A stretch of DNA of 25,824 nt from an uncultured Collinsella sp. (GCA_900762015.1 CAAFEX010000088.1:1-25824), one strand, 5' to 3'. Numbered from the stretch's first letter, positions 15,481 to 23,046 are shown. Notes: generated by a model not told the origin, from the sequence alone. Program-made: numbers and translations.

Positions 15481-15956
15481 TGAGTATCCGCATGCGTCTG
15501 CGCGAGGAGCGCGCCCAAGCGACGGTGGAGATGGCAGTGGTTACGCCCGTTTTGCTGGTGCTGGCACTCATTGTGTACAACGTCATGATCTTTGCCAGCG
15601 CTGTCGCGCGCTTCGACCGCGTGGTGCCCGACATCGTGTTGGCGCACGCCGTGGCGTCGGAGGGGGAGGGCGACGAAAGCTCTGTCGATGCCTCGGCGAC
15701 GGTCCAGACTCAAATTCTGAATGCCATGGAAGGCTATGACTTGCAGATCGAAGTGTCGAGCGAGCAAGGCGCGGAGGCATCGGATGGTGGTCTGCTCTCC
15801 CTATCCGGTACGTTTAGGACCTACACCTGCACCATGCACTATGAGCCGTGGCCGACTTCTCTCAGCATCGCTGGCGTTCCGCTGGGGGCACCGGCAAAGT
15901 TGTCGCACGAGCGCGCGGTGACGGTCGATCCATGGCGTCCGGGGGTGGTCATGTGA
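15480..15956 (+). CDS. Second TadE-like minor pilin
   Basis: A 158-aa protein with leader MSIRMRLREE, then RAQATVEMAVVTPVLLVLALIVYNVMIF, the prepilin cut site (Ala|Gln, Glu at +5) and helix. The remaining 110 residues are polar, with one Cys and a Tyr/Thr-rich strand pattern. The start ATG overlaps the stop of the previous gene (TAATG), implying coupling. An upstream in-frame reading to 15336 is a shadow of the preceding gene. It resembles TadE by layout and is probably a minor pilin. Confidence 0.8.
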   Translation: MSIRMRLREERAQATVEMAVVTPVLLVLALIVYNVMIFASAVARFDRVVPDIVLAHAVASEGEGDESSVDASATVQTQILNAMEGYDLQIEVSSEQGAEASDGGLLSLSGTFRTYTCTMHYEPWPTSLSIAGVPLGAPAKLSHERAVTVDPWRPGVVM

Positions 15957-16312
15957 CCGCGGTCTCGTCCTACATCGCCTACGCGCGGGCACTCAATAGG
16001 CTGGGCTGGACGCCGGCCGAGTTTGCGGTGGCGGAGTCGTTTGCCGTGCGCCTGCGCGGCATGCTGGGACGGTGTCCGGTTGCCGCCAACGGTCTGCCGC
16101 TCGTCATGGCATTTCCACGCTGCTCTTCGGTCCATACGTGTTTTATGGCCTATCCCATCGACATCGCCTTCATCGATCGCGACGGCAATATCCTCGCGCG
16201 CTACGAAAACGTACGTCCCTGGCGTATGTGCTCCTGTCCCGGCGCCTGGGCCGCACTAGAGCGCCCTTCAATCATTGTTTCGACCCCTGCTCTCCAACGC
16301 GTGCCGGCTTAA
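15953..16312 (+). CDS. DUF192 family protein at the end of the Tad operon
   Basis: A 119-aa protein of the DUF192 family. Its core SVHTCFMAYPIDIAFIDRDGNIL, followed by VRPWRMCSCPGAWAALE, matches the family pattern of an H-T-x-F-M block, P-[IL]-D-[IV]-x-F-[IL]-D and a late PWR. The biochemical role of the family is not established; members recur next to Tad pilus genes. I choose the GTG at 15953, which overlaps the preceding stop (GTGA) and has a G-rich stretch upstream; an in-frame ATG at 15932 is the alternative. No terminator is evident between this gene and the toxin-antitoxin pair. Confidence 0.8.
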   Translation: MTAVSSYIAYARALNRLGWTPAEFAVAESFAVRLRGMLGRCPVAANGLPLVMAFPRCSSVHTCFMAYPIDIAFIDRDGNILARYENVRPWRMCSCPGAWAALERPSIIVSTPALQRVPA

Positions 16313-16315
16313 GAA

Positions 16316-16345
16316 TTGGCGACAGCGGACTTTCGTCATACGAAA
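16316..16345 (+). promoter_or_regulatory. Candidate promoter and operator of the toxin-antitoxin pair
   Basis: TTTCGT (16331-16336) and ACGAAA (16340-16345) form a 6-bp inverted repeat with a 3-nt centre, 26 bp before the toxin ATG. It would overlap a weak promoter (TTGGCG 16316-16321, TACGAA 16339-16344). A small palindrome over the -10 is what autorepression by a ribbon-helix-helix antitoxin would need. The inference rests on position and symmetry. Confidence 0.4.
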
Positions 16346-16370
16346 TTGGGTAAGATGGAGGAGAAGATGC

Positions 16371-16637
16371 ATGGATGTTGAGATCCATCCCAACGCTAAA
16401 AAGCACCTGACGGAAAAGCAGGTGCTTAGCGCTTGGCTTGCGGTTACTGAGTGCATTCGTCGCGAGTCGAAGGACGAGCCGCCGAGATGGCTTGCGATTG
16501 GATGGCTCCCAGACGGACGAAGCGTGGAGCTTGTCGCGGTCGAGCTTGTCCGTGGGTGGCTTATCATTCATGCCTTGTCTCCAGTCCAGAAGAAATTTTG
16601 GCAGGAGATTGAACAGGCTCGGCAAAGGGGTCGATGA
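16371..16637 (+). CDS. Probable toxin of a type II toxin-antitoxin system
   Basis: An 88-aa protein. The middle, RWLAIGWLPDGRSVELVAVEL then GWLIIHALSP, is a compact beta-sheet pattern similar to small RNase-like toxins of the BrnT/RelE-like kind found in actinobacteria. The N-terminal HPNAKKHLTEKQV helix fits such a fold. I recognise the pair by the combination with its neighbour rather than by a catalytic signature. GGAGGAG (16357-16363) precedes the ATG by 7 nt. The stop overlaps the start of the antitoxin gene (ATGATG). Toxin-first order is as in brnTA. The target is not known from sequence. Confidence 0.65.
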   Translation: MDVEIHPNAKKHLTEKQVLSAWLAVTECIRRESKDEPPRWLAIGWLPDGRSVELVAVELVRGWLIIHALSPVQKKFWQEIEQARQRGR

Positions 16638-16921
16638 TGGACAAGACGTATGCGGCCGCTAATGGTCAGGTTGTAACGGATGAAATGATTGACGCGTGGT
16701 GCGAGTCGTACGAGCGCGGAGAGTTTCCGGATGGCGAACACACCGTTGGTGGGATCGTGCATGGACGGCCCCCACTCTCAGGTGAGGGGACGGCAACGCT
16801 GTCGGTCAAGATTCCTCTGGGAATGAAGGAGGCCATTCGTCGACGGGCGGCTGCCGAGGGGATGACGCCAAGTGAGTTTGCCCGTGCGGCTCTGAGCGAA
16901 AAACTTCTTGCTGCCGGCTGA
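16637..16921 (+). CDS. Ribbon-helix-helix antitoxin
   Basis: A 94-aa protein. The N-terminal half (TDEMIDAWCESYERGEFPDG and HTVGGIVHGRPPLS) is probably the toxin-binding part. The C-terminal half, ATLSVKIPLGMKEAIRRRAAAEGMTPSEFARAAL, is a clear ribbon-helix-helix DNA-binding domain: a strand, a helix and a second helix starting at TPSEF. It would neutralise the upstream toxin and repress the operon. Of two adjacent ATGs (16634, 16637) the second is better spaced from AAGGGG (16625-16630). Confidence 0.8.
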   Translation: MDKTYAAANGQVVTDEMIDAWCESYERGEFPDGEHTVGGIVHGRPPLSGEGTATLSVKIPLGMKEAIRRRAAAEGMTPSEFARAALSEKLLAAG

Positions 16922-16984
16922 TGCCTCTGACGTGCCGATTTATAGAACCGAGGCTGTGCTCAAAAACTTTTTTAAAATTCTCGG

Positions 16985-17012
16985 TTGACCGGAACGCGTC
17001 CTTGGTTATACT
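16985..17012 (+). promoter_or_regulatory. Promoter of tRNA-Phe
   Basis: TTGACC (16985-16990) and TATACT (17007-17012), separated by 16 bp, lie about 33 bp before the tRNA. Both boxes match the sigma-70 consensus at five of six positions. Confidence 0.8.
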
Positions 17013-17044
17013 AATCAAGCCTTGAAACAAGGCACACCCCAAAT

Positions 17045-17117
<73 letters not shown>

Positions 17118-17130
17118 CCTTGAATTGACT

Positions 17131-17160
17131 AGGACCTCTGCAAAGGGGTCCTTTTCTTTT
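17131..17160 (+). terminator. Terminator of tRNA-Phe
   Basis: A 9-bp stem with one G-T wobble (17131-17139 with 17144-17152), a GCAA loop and a T-rich tail. It begins 13 bp after the tRNA. Confidence 0.88.
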
Positions 17161-17174
17161 ATGTAGGGTTCTGC

Positions 17175-17220
17175 GGAAACTGCGTCCCAGAATAAGGGCT
17201 CAGAACGGGACACACTTTCC
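17175..17220. repeat. Imperfect inverted repeat upstream of the GH5-like gene
   Basis: The arm 17175-17188 and the reverse complement of 17207-17220 agree at 12 of 14 positions (core GGAAA, TG, GTCCC). An 18-bp centre separates them. The remaining 17221-17413 holds a TATACT (17343-17348) that could be the -10 of the GH5-like gene, without a good -35. I see no gene in this gap. Confidence 0.45.
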
Positions 17221-17413
17221 GGTGCCTGCCTCCGGCGCGCGTACACACCTCGTCGCACCATTCCGAGCCCGCCCGCCCCAGACATTCCTCCCACTTTCGC
17301 GTCACTTTGCAGACCGTTCGGTCGCCTGTCCGCACACGCGGGTATACTCAAAACGATACTTATCCTATGCAATACGATGCGGGTTCGACCTGCATGATCC
17401 GAAGGGGGCAGTG

Positions 17414-18475
17414 ATGGAGAGGATACTCGGCGTTAATCTCTCTGGCTGGTTTATTCCCGAGCCTTGGGTGACCCCGTCGCTGTACGCGGCGACCGGCGCA
17501 TCCAACGCAGCCGAGCTGCAGGAGGCCATGGGTACCGCCGCTTACAACGAGCGCATGCGTCGTCATTACGAGACGTTTGTGAGCGAGGACGATTTTCGCC
17601 GCATGGCGCAGATCGGTCTCAATGCCGTGCGTCTGCCGGTGCCCTGGTATGCCTTTGGCTCACAGGAGTCCGATGCCTCCTACATATCGGTTGTCGATTA
17701 CATCGACCGCGCGATTGAGTGGGCTGCCAAGTACGATATCCGCGTGCTGCTCGATCTGGCAACCGTGCCCGGTGGCCAGGGCGATTCCAACGATTCGCCC
17801 ACCACGCCGGAGGCTGTCGCCGAGTGGCATTCGTCCACCAACGGCCGTCATGTCGCACTCGACGTGCTCGAGCGCTTGGCCGATCGCTATGGCGAGGCCG
17901 AGAGCCTGCTGGGCATTGAGCTGCTGGACACGCCGCAGATGAGCGTTCGCAAGAGCCTCTTCACCATGACGGATGGCATTCCTGCTCACTACCTGCGCAA
18001 TTTCTATCGCGATGCCTACGAGCTCGTCCGTTCGTATATGCCCGAGGATAAAATCGTCGTCTTCTCGTCGTCGGGGCATCCCAGCGAGTGGAAGCATTTT
18101 ATGCGCGGCGCCAAGTACAAGAACGTCTACATGGACCTTCACCTGTACCATTACCGTGACGAGCATGCGCTCGATATCACGAGCCCCCGCGGGCTGACGA
18201 CGGCGATTTCGCGCAACAAGCGCGAGCTCAAAGAAGCGATTTCGACTGGGTTCCCCGTGCTGGTGGGCGAATGGTCGGGCGCGGCGATCTTTGCCAACTC
18301 GTCGGTTACGCCCGAGGGCCGCAATGCCTACGAGCGCGTGTTTATCGCCAACCAGCTGGCTTCGTTTGCGCCGGCTGCCGGTTGGTTCTTCCAAACGTGG
18401 AAGACCGAGAAGCGCATTGCAGCATGGGACGCCCGCGCGGCGCTCGGTACGCTCGAGCGCGGCATGATTGAATAG
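17414..18475 (+). CDS. Glycoside hydrolase family 5-like protein lacking the catalytic acid/base
   Basis: A 353-aa protein with a GH5 (clan A) barrel pattern closest to exo-beta-1,3-glucanase-like members. It has GVNLSGWFIPEPWVTPSL near the N-terminus, NAVRLPVPWYAF, LLDLATVPGGQ, and the nucleophile motif VGEWS with Glu286. The acid/base position, normally N-E-P after GIELL, reads D-T-P (172-174), so the second catalytic Glu is a Thr. No signal peptide is seen, so it should be cytoplasmic. Activity may be lost or altered. The ATG at 17414 has AAGGGGG 5 nt upstream; an open stretch back to 17222 lacks a ribosome-binding site. rsmI follows after 6 nt, so the two are probably co-transcribed. Confidence 0.85.
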   Translation: MERILGVNLSGWFIPEPWVTPSLYAATGASNAAELQEAMGTAAYNERMRRHYETFVSEDDFRRMAQIGLNAVRLPVPWYAFGSQESDASYISVVDYIDRAIEWAAKYDIRVLLDLATVPGGQGDSNDSPTTPEAVAEWHSSTNGRHVALDVLERLADRYGEAESLLGIELLDTPQMSVRKSLFTMTDGIPAHYLRNFYRDAYELVRSYMPEDKIVVFSSSGHPSEWKHFMRGAKYKNVYMDLHLYHYRDEHALDITSPRGLTTAISRNKRELKEAISTGFPVLVGEWSGAAIFANSSVTPEGRNAYERVFIANQLASFAPAAGWFFQTWKTEKRIAAWDARAALGTLERGMIE

Positions 18476-18481
18476 GTTGAT

Positions 18482-19360
18482 ATGACGCAAAACAGCGCCC
18501 ATACGGGCAAACTCTATGTGGTCGGCACGCCCATCGGCAACCTGGGTGACCTGTCCCCGCGCGTTGGCGAGGCCTTTGCCGCTGCCGATGTCATCTGCTG
18601 CGAAGACACGCGTGTGACGTCAAAGCTGCTGATGCACCTGGGCATTTCCAAGCCGCTTGTCCGTTGCGACGAGAATGTGATCGCTAGCCGCGCTGCCGGC
18701 CTGGTCGACCGTCTGCTGGCGGGGGAGACCCTCGCCTTTGCCTCGGACGCCGGCATGCCGAGCGTGTCCGATCCCGGCCAGGCGCTGATCGAGGCGGCGC
18801 GTGAGGCCGATGTGCCCGTCGAAGTTATTCCTGGGCCCTCTGCTTGCGTCACGGCGCTTGTTTCGTCCGGCATTCCCTGCGAGCATTTTTTCTTCGAGGG
18901 CTTTTTGGGCCGAAAGCACGGCGACCGTGTGCGCCGTTTGCAGCGCCTTGCCGTGGTGCCCGGCGCACTCATCTTCTACGAGTCTCCACATCGCATCGTG
19001 GCGACGCTCGAGGCCGTGGCGGAGGTCTTTCCCCAGCGTGAGGTCGCCGTCTGCCGCGAGCTCACCAAGCTGCACGAGGAGGTCTTGCGCGGGCCCGCTG
19101 ACCAGCTTGCCGAGGAGCTGCGTGCTCGCGGCGAGGTAAGGGGCGAGATTGCGCTGGTCATCGCGCCGCCGAGCGAGGATGAGGAGGCCGGTATCGTGCC
19201 GGTTGGCGCCGCGACAGCGGATCCCGACGAGGCCCTGCGCGAGGATATCCGCGCCGCGCTCGAGGAGGGGGAGCCCGCGTCTGCGGTGGCCAAGCGCCTG
19301 TCTCAGAAGTATTCGCGCCGCAAGCGCGATGTCTATGCCATAGTGCTCGATATGCAATAG
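18482..19360 (+). CDS. rsmI: 16S rRNA (cytidine(1402)-2'-O)-methyltransferase
   Basis: RsmI (292 aa) uses S-adenosylmethionine to methylate the ribose of C1402 in the decoding centre of 16S rRNA. The tetrapyrrole-methylase fold begins with LYVVGTPIGNLGDLSPR. CCEDTRVTSKLL, FASDAGMPSVSDPG, VIPGPSACVTAL and FYESPHR follow, all characteristic of RsmI. The C-terminal QKYSRRKRDVYAIVL matches the family's small extra domain. Length is normal. The ribosome-binding site is weak, suggesting coupling to the GH5-like gene 6 nt upstream. Confidence 0.96.
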   Translation: MTQNSAHTGKLYVVGTPIGNLGDLSPRVGEAFAAADVICCEDTRVTSKLLMHLGISKPLVRCDENVIASRAAGLVDRLLAGETLAFASDAGMPSVSDPGQALIEAAREADVPVEVIPGPSACVTALVSSGIPCEHFFFEGFLGRKHGDRVRRLQRLAVVPGALIFYESPHRIVATLEAVAEVFPQREVAVCRELTKLHEEVLRGPADQLAEELRARGEVRGEIALVIAPPSEDEEAGIVPVGAATADPDEALREDIRAALEEGEPASAVAKRLSQKYSRRKRDVYAIVLDMQ

Positions 19361-19429
19361 ATGGAGGATATCCAGCCCTTGCGCTAGAATCATCCTCTGT
19401 ATGCAACGTTTTTCTGGAGGACAAACCCC

Positions 19430-21031
19430 ATGGATCAAAGCAAGCCTTCGTTCTTTATCACGACGCCCATCTACTACGTCAACGCCGATCCGCACCTGGG
19501 CACGGCTTATTCCACCATCATCGCCGACGTTCAGGCTCGCTATCGCCGTTCCGCCGGCTATAACGTCAAGTTCCTGACCGGCATGGACGAGCACGGCGAG
19601 AAGGTCGCCGAGGCCGCAGCCAAGCATGGCATGACGCCGCAGGAGTGGACCGACAGCCAGGCTCCGCACTTCAAGGAGCTTTGGAGCAAGCTCGAGATCT
19701 CCAACGACGACTTCATCCGCACCACCGAGCCGCGCCAGCATCATGCCGTGCAGTACCTGTGGGAGCGCATGAAGGAGTCCGGCTATCTGTATAAGGGCAG
19801 CTACGACGGTTGGTATTGCGTGCCTGACGAGACCTACTTCACCGATACGCAGGTCCAGAAGGGCGACGAGGAGTACGGCAGCGTTGGCCAGCACCTGTGC
19901 CCCGACTGCCACCGTCCGCTTGAGCGCGTGCAGGAGGAGTCCTACTTTTTTAAGCTTTCCGCCTTCCAGGACAAGCTTCTCAAGCTCTATGACGAGCACC
20001 CCGACTTTGTCGAGCCTGCGTTCCGTATGAACGAGGTACGCAGCTTTGTCGAGGGCGGCCTTAACGACCTTTCCGTGAGCCGTACGAGCTTTGACTGGGG
20101 CATTCAGGTCCCGTTTGACGAGGGTCACGTGACCTACGTGTGGTTCGATGCGTTGCTCAACTATATGACGGCCGTCGGCTACGGTGTCGACACCGACGAG
20201 GCCCGTGCCGAGCTGGCCTATCGCTGGCCCGCGCAGTTCCACATCGTGGGTAAGGACATCATCCGCTTCCACTGCGTCATTTGGCCCGCGATGCTCATGG
20301 CCATCGGCGAGGCCCTGCCCGAGCACGTCTTTGCCCACGGCTTCCTGACCGTGCGCAATGCCGAGACCGGTAAGGCCGAGAAGATGTCCAAGAGCCGCGG
20401 CAACGCCATCGCTCCGCAGGATGTTATCGACATGCTGGGCGTCGAGGGCTACCGCTATTACTTTATGACCGACGTGGTCCCCGGCACCGACGGCGCCATC
20501 AGCTTCGATCGTATGGAGCAGGTCTACAACGCCGATCTGGCCAACAGCTGGGGCAACCTCATTTCGCGCTCGCTCAACATGAGCGCAAAGTACTTTGACG
20601 GCTGCGCCCCGGCTAAACCGGCGTCTGCCGACGCGTTCGATAACCCGCTGGCAAAGATCGCCGATGGTCTGGTCGAGCGCTACATGGCCAAGATGGACGT
20701 GCTCGATTACGGCGGAGCCAAGGACGAGGTCATGGAGCTCATCCACGCCGCCAACCACTACATTGAGGACTCCGAGCCTTGGGCACTTGCCAAGGACGAG
20801 GCCAAGGCTGACGAGCTGGCGTTTGTGATCTACAACCTGCTCGAGGCCATCCGCATTGCCGCTCACCTGCTGATGCCGCTCATGCCTCAGACCTCTGCCG
20901 AGGCCCTGCGCCGCCTGTCCTGTGAGGGCGAGGCCGCGAGCGACGACCTCAAGGGCATTTGCACTTGGGGCCTGCTTGCCGGCGGTCAGCCCGTCGAGAA
21001 GGGCGATCCGCTGTTCCCGCGTCTGGCGTAG
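19430..21031 (+). CDS. metG: Methionine-tRNA ligase
   Basis: Methionyl-tRNA synthetase (533 aa), class Ia, cytoplasmic. It starts with FFITTPIYYVNADPHLGTAYST; the HIGH-type motif reads HLGT (22-25), so the final His is Thr. The rest is standard: FLTGMDEHGEKV, connective-peptide zinc region with CPDC, GKDIIRFH, and KMSKS (318-322). The anticodon-binding helical domain follows (ADLANSWGNLISR, NHYIEDSEPW). There is no C-terminal EMAP/Trbp111 domain, consistent with the short single-domain-tail class. GGAGG precedes the ATG. A TAGAAT at 19385-19390 might be part of a promoter, but no -35 is evident. A terminator follows. Confidence 0.96.
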   Translation: MDQSKPSFFITTPIYYVNADPHLGTAYSTIIADVQARYRRSAGYNVKFLTGMDEHGEKVAEAAAKHGMTPQEWTDSQAPHFKELWSKLEISNDDFIRTTEPRQHHAVQYLWERMKESGYLYKGSYDGWYCVPDETYFTDTQVQKGDEEYGSVGQHLCPDCHRPLERVQEESYFFKLSAFQDKLLKLYDEHPDFVEPAFRMNEVRSFVEGGLNDLSVSRTSFDWGIQVPFDEGHVTYVWFDALLNYMTAVGYGVDTDEARAELAYRWPAQFHIVGKDIIRFHCVIWPAMLMAIGEALPEHVFAHGFLTVRNAETGKAEKMSKSRGNAIAPQDVIDMLGVEGYRYYFMTDVVPGTDGAISFDRMEQVYNADLANSWGNLISRSLNMSAKYFDGCAPAKPASADAFDNPLAKIADGLVERYMAKMDVLDYGGAKDEVMELIHAANHYIEDSEPWALAKDEAKADELAFVIYNLLEAIRIAAHLLMPLMPQTSAEALRRLSCEGEAASDDLKGICTWGLLAGGQPVEKGDPLFPRLA

Positions 21032-21073
21032 AGACCGCGCGAGCGCCATATCGGCAATTTGCTGTTTAGCTGT

Positions 21074-21105
21074 AAGGGCATGGCCGCCACGGTCCATGCC
21101 CTTTT
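21074..21105 (+). terminator. Terminator of metG
   Basis: An 8-bp core stem GGGCATGG/CCATGCCC (21076-21083 with 21094-21101), extended by AA-TT, followed by TTTT. It lies about 45 bp after the metG stop. Confidence 0.88.
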
Positions 21106-21141
21106 GTTTCAAGACGCCGCCATCATGCTAAGGAGGCAACC

Positions 21142-22002
21142 ATGACAACTTCGCCTTTGGCAAACCCCACGGCCACCAGGGAGCTGCTGGAGGAGTTTGG
21201 CCTTGCGACCAAGCATCGCCTGGGCCAGAACTTTCTAATCGACAATCATGTGATCGAGCGTATCTGCGAGCTTTCCGAGCTCACGGGCGATGAGCGCGTG
21301 CTCGAGGTTGGCCCGGGCGTTGGTACGCTCACGCTTGCGCTGCTGCAGGAGGCGGCGTGTGTCACGTCGATCGAGGCCGACCCCGAGCTCGAGCCGGTGC
21401 TCGATGCCCACGCCGCCGACTACGCCAACTTCCGCTTTATCATGGGCGACGCGCTCAAGGTGGGTCCGGAGCAGATTGAGCAGGCTGCGGGCGGTGAGCC
21501 GACGGTGTTTGTCGCGAACCTGCCCTATAACGTGGCGGCGACGATCATCCTGCAGTTCTTCCAGACGATGCCTGCACTCAAGCGCGCCGTCGTCATGGTT
21601 CAAAAGGAGGTTGCCGATCGTATTGCCGCAGTGCCGGGTAACAAGACCTATGGTGGCTACACGGCAAAGCTGGGCCTGTATGCGCAGGTTACGGGTCGCT
21701 TTGAGGTTCCGCCGCGTTGCTTTATGCCGGCGCCGCACGTTGACTCGGCTGTCGTGCGTATCGACCGTGTTGACGGCGTGGTGCCCGAAGGACTCGATCG
21801 CGAATTTGTGGCCCGCGTGATTGATGCTGCATTTGCCCAGCGTCGCAAGACCATCCGCAATTCCATGAGCGCCAACGGCTTTGCCAAGGACGTGCTCGAT
21901 GCCGCCTTTGAGGCTTGCGGTATCGCACCCACCACGCGCGCCGAGACGCTTGATGTTGCCGACTTTGTCCGTCTGGCCCGGGAGCTAATCCATGATGCCT
22001 AA
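21142..22002 (+). CDS. rsmA: 16S rRNA (adenine(1518)-N6/adenine(1519)-N6)-dimethyltransferase
   Basis: RsmA/KsgA (286 aa) dimethylates A1518 and A1519 in helix 45 of 16S rRNA with S-adenosylmethionine, a late 30S assembly step. It has HRLGQNFLID near the N-terminus, the SAM motif VLEVGPGVGTLT (Glu55), the catalytic NLPYN (126-130), MVQKEVADRI and the C-terminal FAQRRKTIRNS. Length and motif order are normal. AGGAGG lies upstream of the ATG. It overlaps the TatD gene by 11 nt. Confidence 0.97.
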   Translation: MTTSPLANPTATRELLEEFGLATKHRLGQNFLIDNHVIERICELSELTGDERVLEVGPGVGTLTLALLQEAACVTSIEADPELEPVLDAHAADYANFRFIMGDALKVGPEQIEQAAGGEPTVFVANLPYNVAATIILQFFQTMPALKRAVVMVQKEVADRIAAVPGNKTYGGYTAKLGLYAQVTGRFEVPPRCFMPAPHVDSAVVRIDRVDGVVPEGLDREFVARVIDAAFAQRRKTIRNSMSANGFAKDVLDAAFEACGIAPTTRAETLDVADFVRLARELIHDA

Positions 22003-22909
22003 TGCCGCACGCGTGACGTTTACCAAGAAAAAGAAGACGGTCGCCTGCCCCGTGCCCTTGGCACCGCTTGCCGACACGCATGCGCATCTGCTTTCGTTTT
22101 GGGGCAAAGAAGTGCCCGAGACGCTCGTGCGCGCCAAAGCCGCGGGCGTCGACCTGTTGGTGACGATGTTCGACCCCATCGCTGACAAACGCAGCGTGAC
22201 GGACTATAGCGACTGGCTCGTGCGCGAAATTCTGCCGATGCAGGATATCCCGCAGATCAAGTATCTTGCCGGCGTGCATCCGTATGGCGCGCCGGACTAT
22301 ACCGACGACGTTCACGCACAGGTCGTTGCCGCACTCGATGACCCTTTGTGCGCCGGTATCGGCGAGATCGGTCTGGACTACCACATGGATTACGACGACG
22401 ATATCGCGCCGGCGCCCCACGACGTGCAGATCGACTGTATGGCGCGCCAACTCGAGGTCGCCGTACGCCGCAATGTGCCGGTAGAGCTGCATCTGCGTCA
22501 TGAGGATACGGACGAGGAGCGCACCTCGCATGTGGACGCCTACAACGTGTTGCGCGAGGTCGACGTGCCCCAGGCCGGTTGCGTACTGCACTGCTTTGGC
22601 GAGGACCGCGCCACGATGGAGCGCTTTGTGGAGCTGGGCTGCTATATCGCCTATGGTGGCGCGGCCACCTTTAAGCGCAACGACGACGTGCGCGAGGCAT
22701 TTGCGGCAACCCCACTCGATCGAATTTTGTTCGAGACGGATTGCCCGTATATGGCTCCGGAGCCCATCCGCGGTCTTGAATGCGAGCCCGCAATGATCTC
22801 CATTACGGCAAACGCGCTGGTTAACGACCGTGTCGATCGCACAGGTGAGGACGCCGAAACAATCGCGCAAGCCGCTTGGGAAAATGCCTGCAAACTTTTT
22901 CAAAAATAG
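21992..22909 (+). CDS. TatD family metal-dependent deoxyribonuclease
   Basis: A 305-aa TatD-type hydrolase with a TIM-barrel amidohydrolase-like fold. Metal-ligand motifs are all present: DTHAH (28-32), GEIGLDYH, a mid-barrel ELHLRHE, VLHCFGED and the late FETDCPY with the key Asp. TatD proteins are 3'-5' DNases acting in DNA repair or degradation. The N-terminus carries an extra Lys-rich stretch (about residues 8-20) before the barrel. Two adjacent ATGs (21992, 21995) are possible. It overlaps the end of rsmA by 11 nt, so the two are co-translated. The tRNA-Leu promoter starts right after the stop. Confidence 0.92.
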   Translation: MMPNAARVTFTKKKKTVACPVPLAPLADTHAHLLSFWGKEVPETLVRAKAAGVDLLVTMFDPIADKRSVTDYSDWLVREILPMQDIPQIKYLAGVHPYGAPDYTDDVHAQVVAALDDPLCAGIGEIGLDYHMDYDDDIAPAPHDVQIDCMARQLEVAVRRNVPVELHLRHEDTDEERTSHVDAYNVLREVDVPQAGCVLHCFGEDRATMERFVELGCYIAYGGAATFKRNDDVREAFAATPLDRILFETDCPYMAPEPIRGLECEPAMISITANALVNDRVDRTGEDAETIAQAAWENACKLFQK

Positions 22910-22912
22910 TTC

Positions 22913-22941
22913 TTGCGTTCGCGGTGGCGCTCCGTTATTCT
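22913..22941 (+). promoter_or_regulatory. Promoter of tRNA-Leu
   Basis: TTGCGT (22913-22918) and TATTCT (22936-22941) with a 17-bp spacer, 11 bp before the mature tRNA 5' end. It begins 4 nt after the TatD stop codon. Confidence 0.75.
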
Positions 22942-22952
22942 AATTCCTGCAC

Positions 22953-23039
22953 GCGGGCGTGGCGGAATTGGCAGACGCGTACGGTTCAGGTCCGTATGGG
23001 GGCAACCCCATGAAGGTTCAAGTCCTTTCGCCCGCACCA
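22953..23039 (+). tRNA. tRNA-Leu (anticodon CAG)
   Basis: A complete class II tRNA of 87 nt including an encoded CCA. The acceptor stem is GCGGGCG/CGCCCGC, the anticodon stem TACGG/CCGTA with loop TTCAGGT (anticodon CAG), and the long variable arm TGGGGGCAACCCCA. The T-stem is GAAGG/CCTTT with loop TTCAAGT. The last 18 nt recur downstream as part of a 60-bp duplication. Confidence 0.96.
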
Positions 23040-23046
23040 TTAAATG

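Noticed and set aside
17222..17413. Longer N-terminus for the GH5-like protein
   Set aside because: There is no ribosome-binding site, the sequence is not protein-like, and it would include the probable promoter. The ATG at 17414 has a good Shine-Dalgarno.
18620..21112. Minus-strand open frame of 830 codons opposite rsmI and metG
   Set aside because: It spans two unrelated real genes and their spacer, with shadow-type composition and no start signals.
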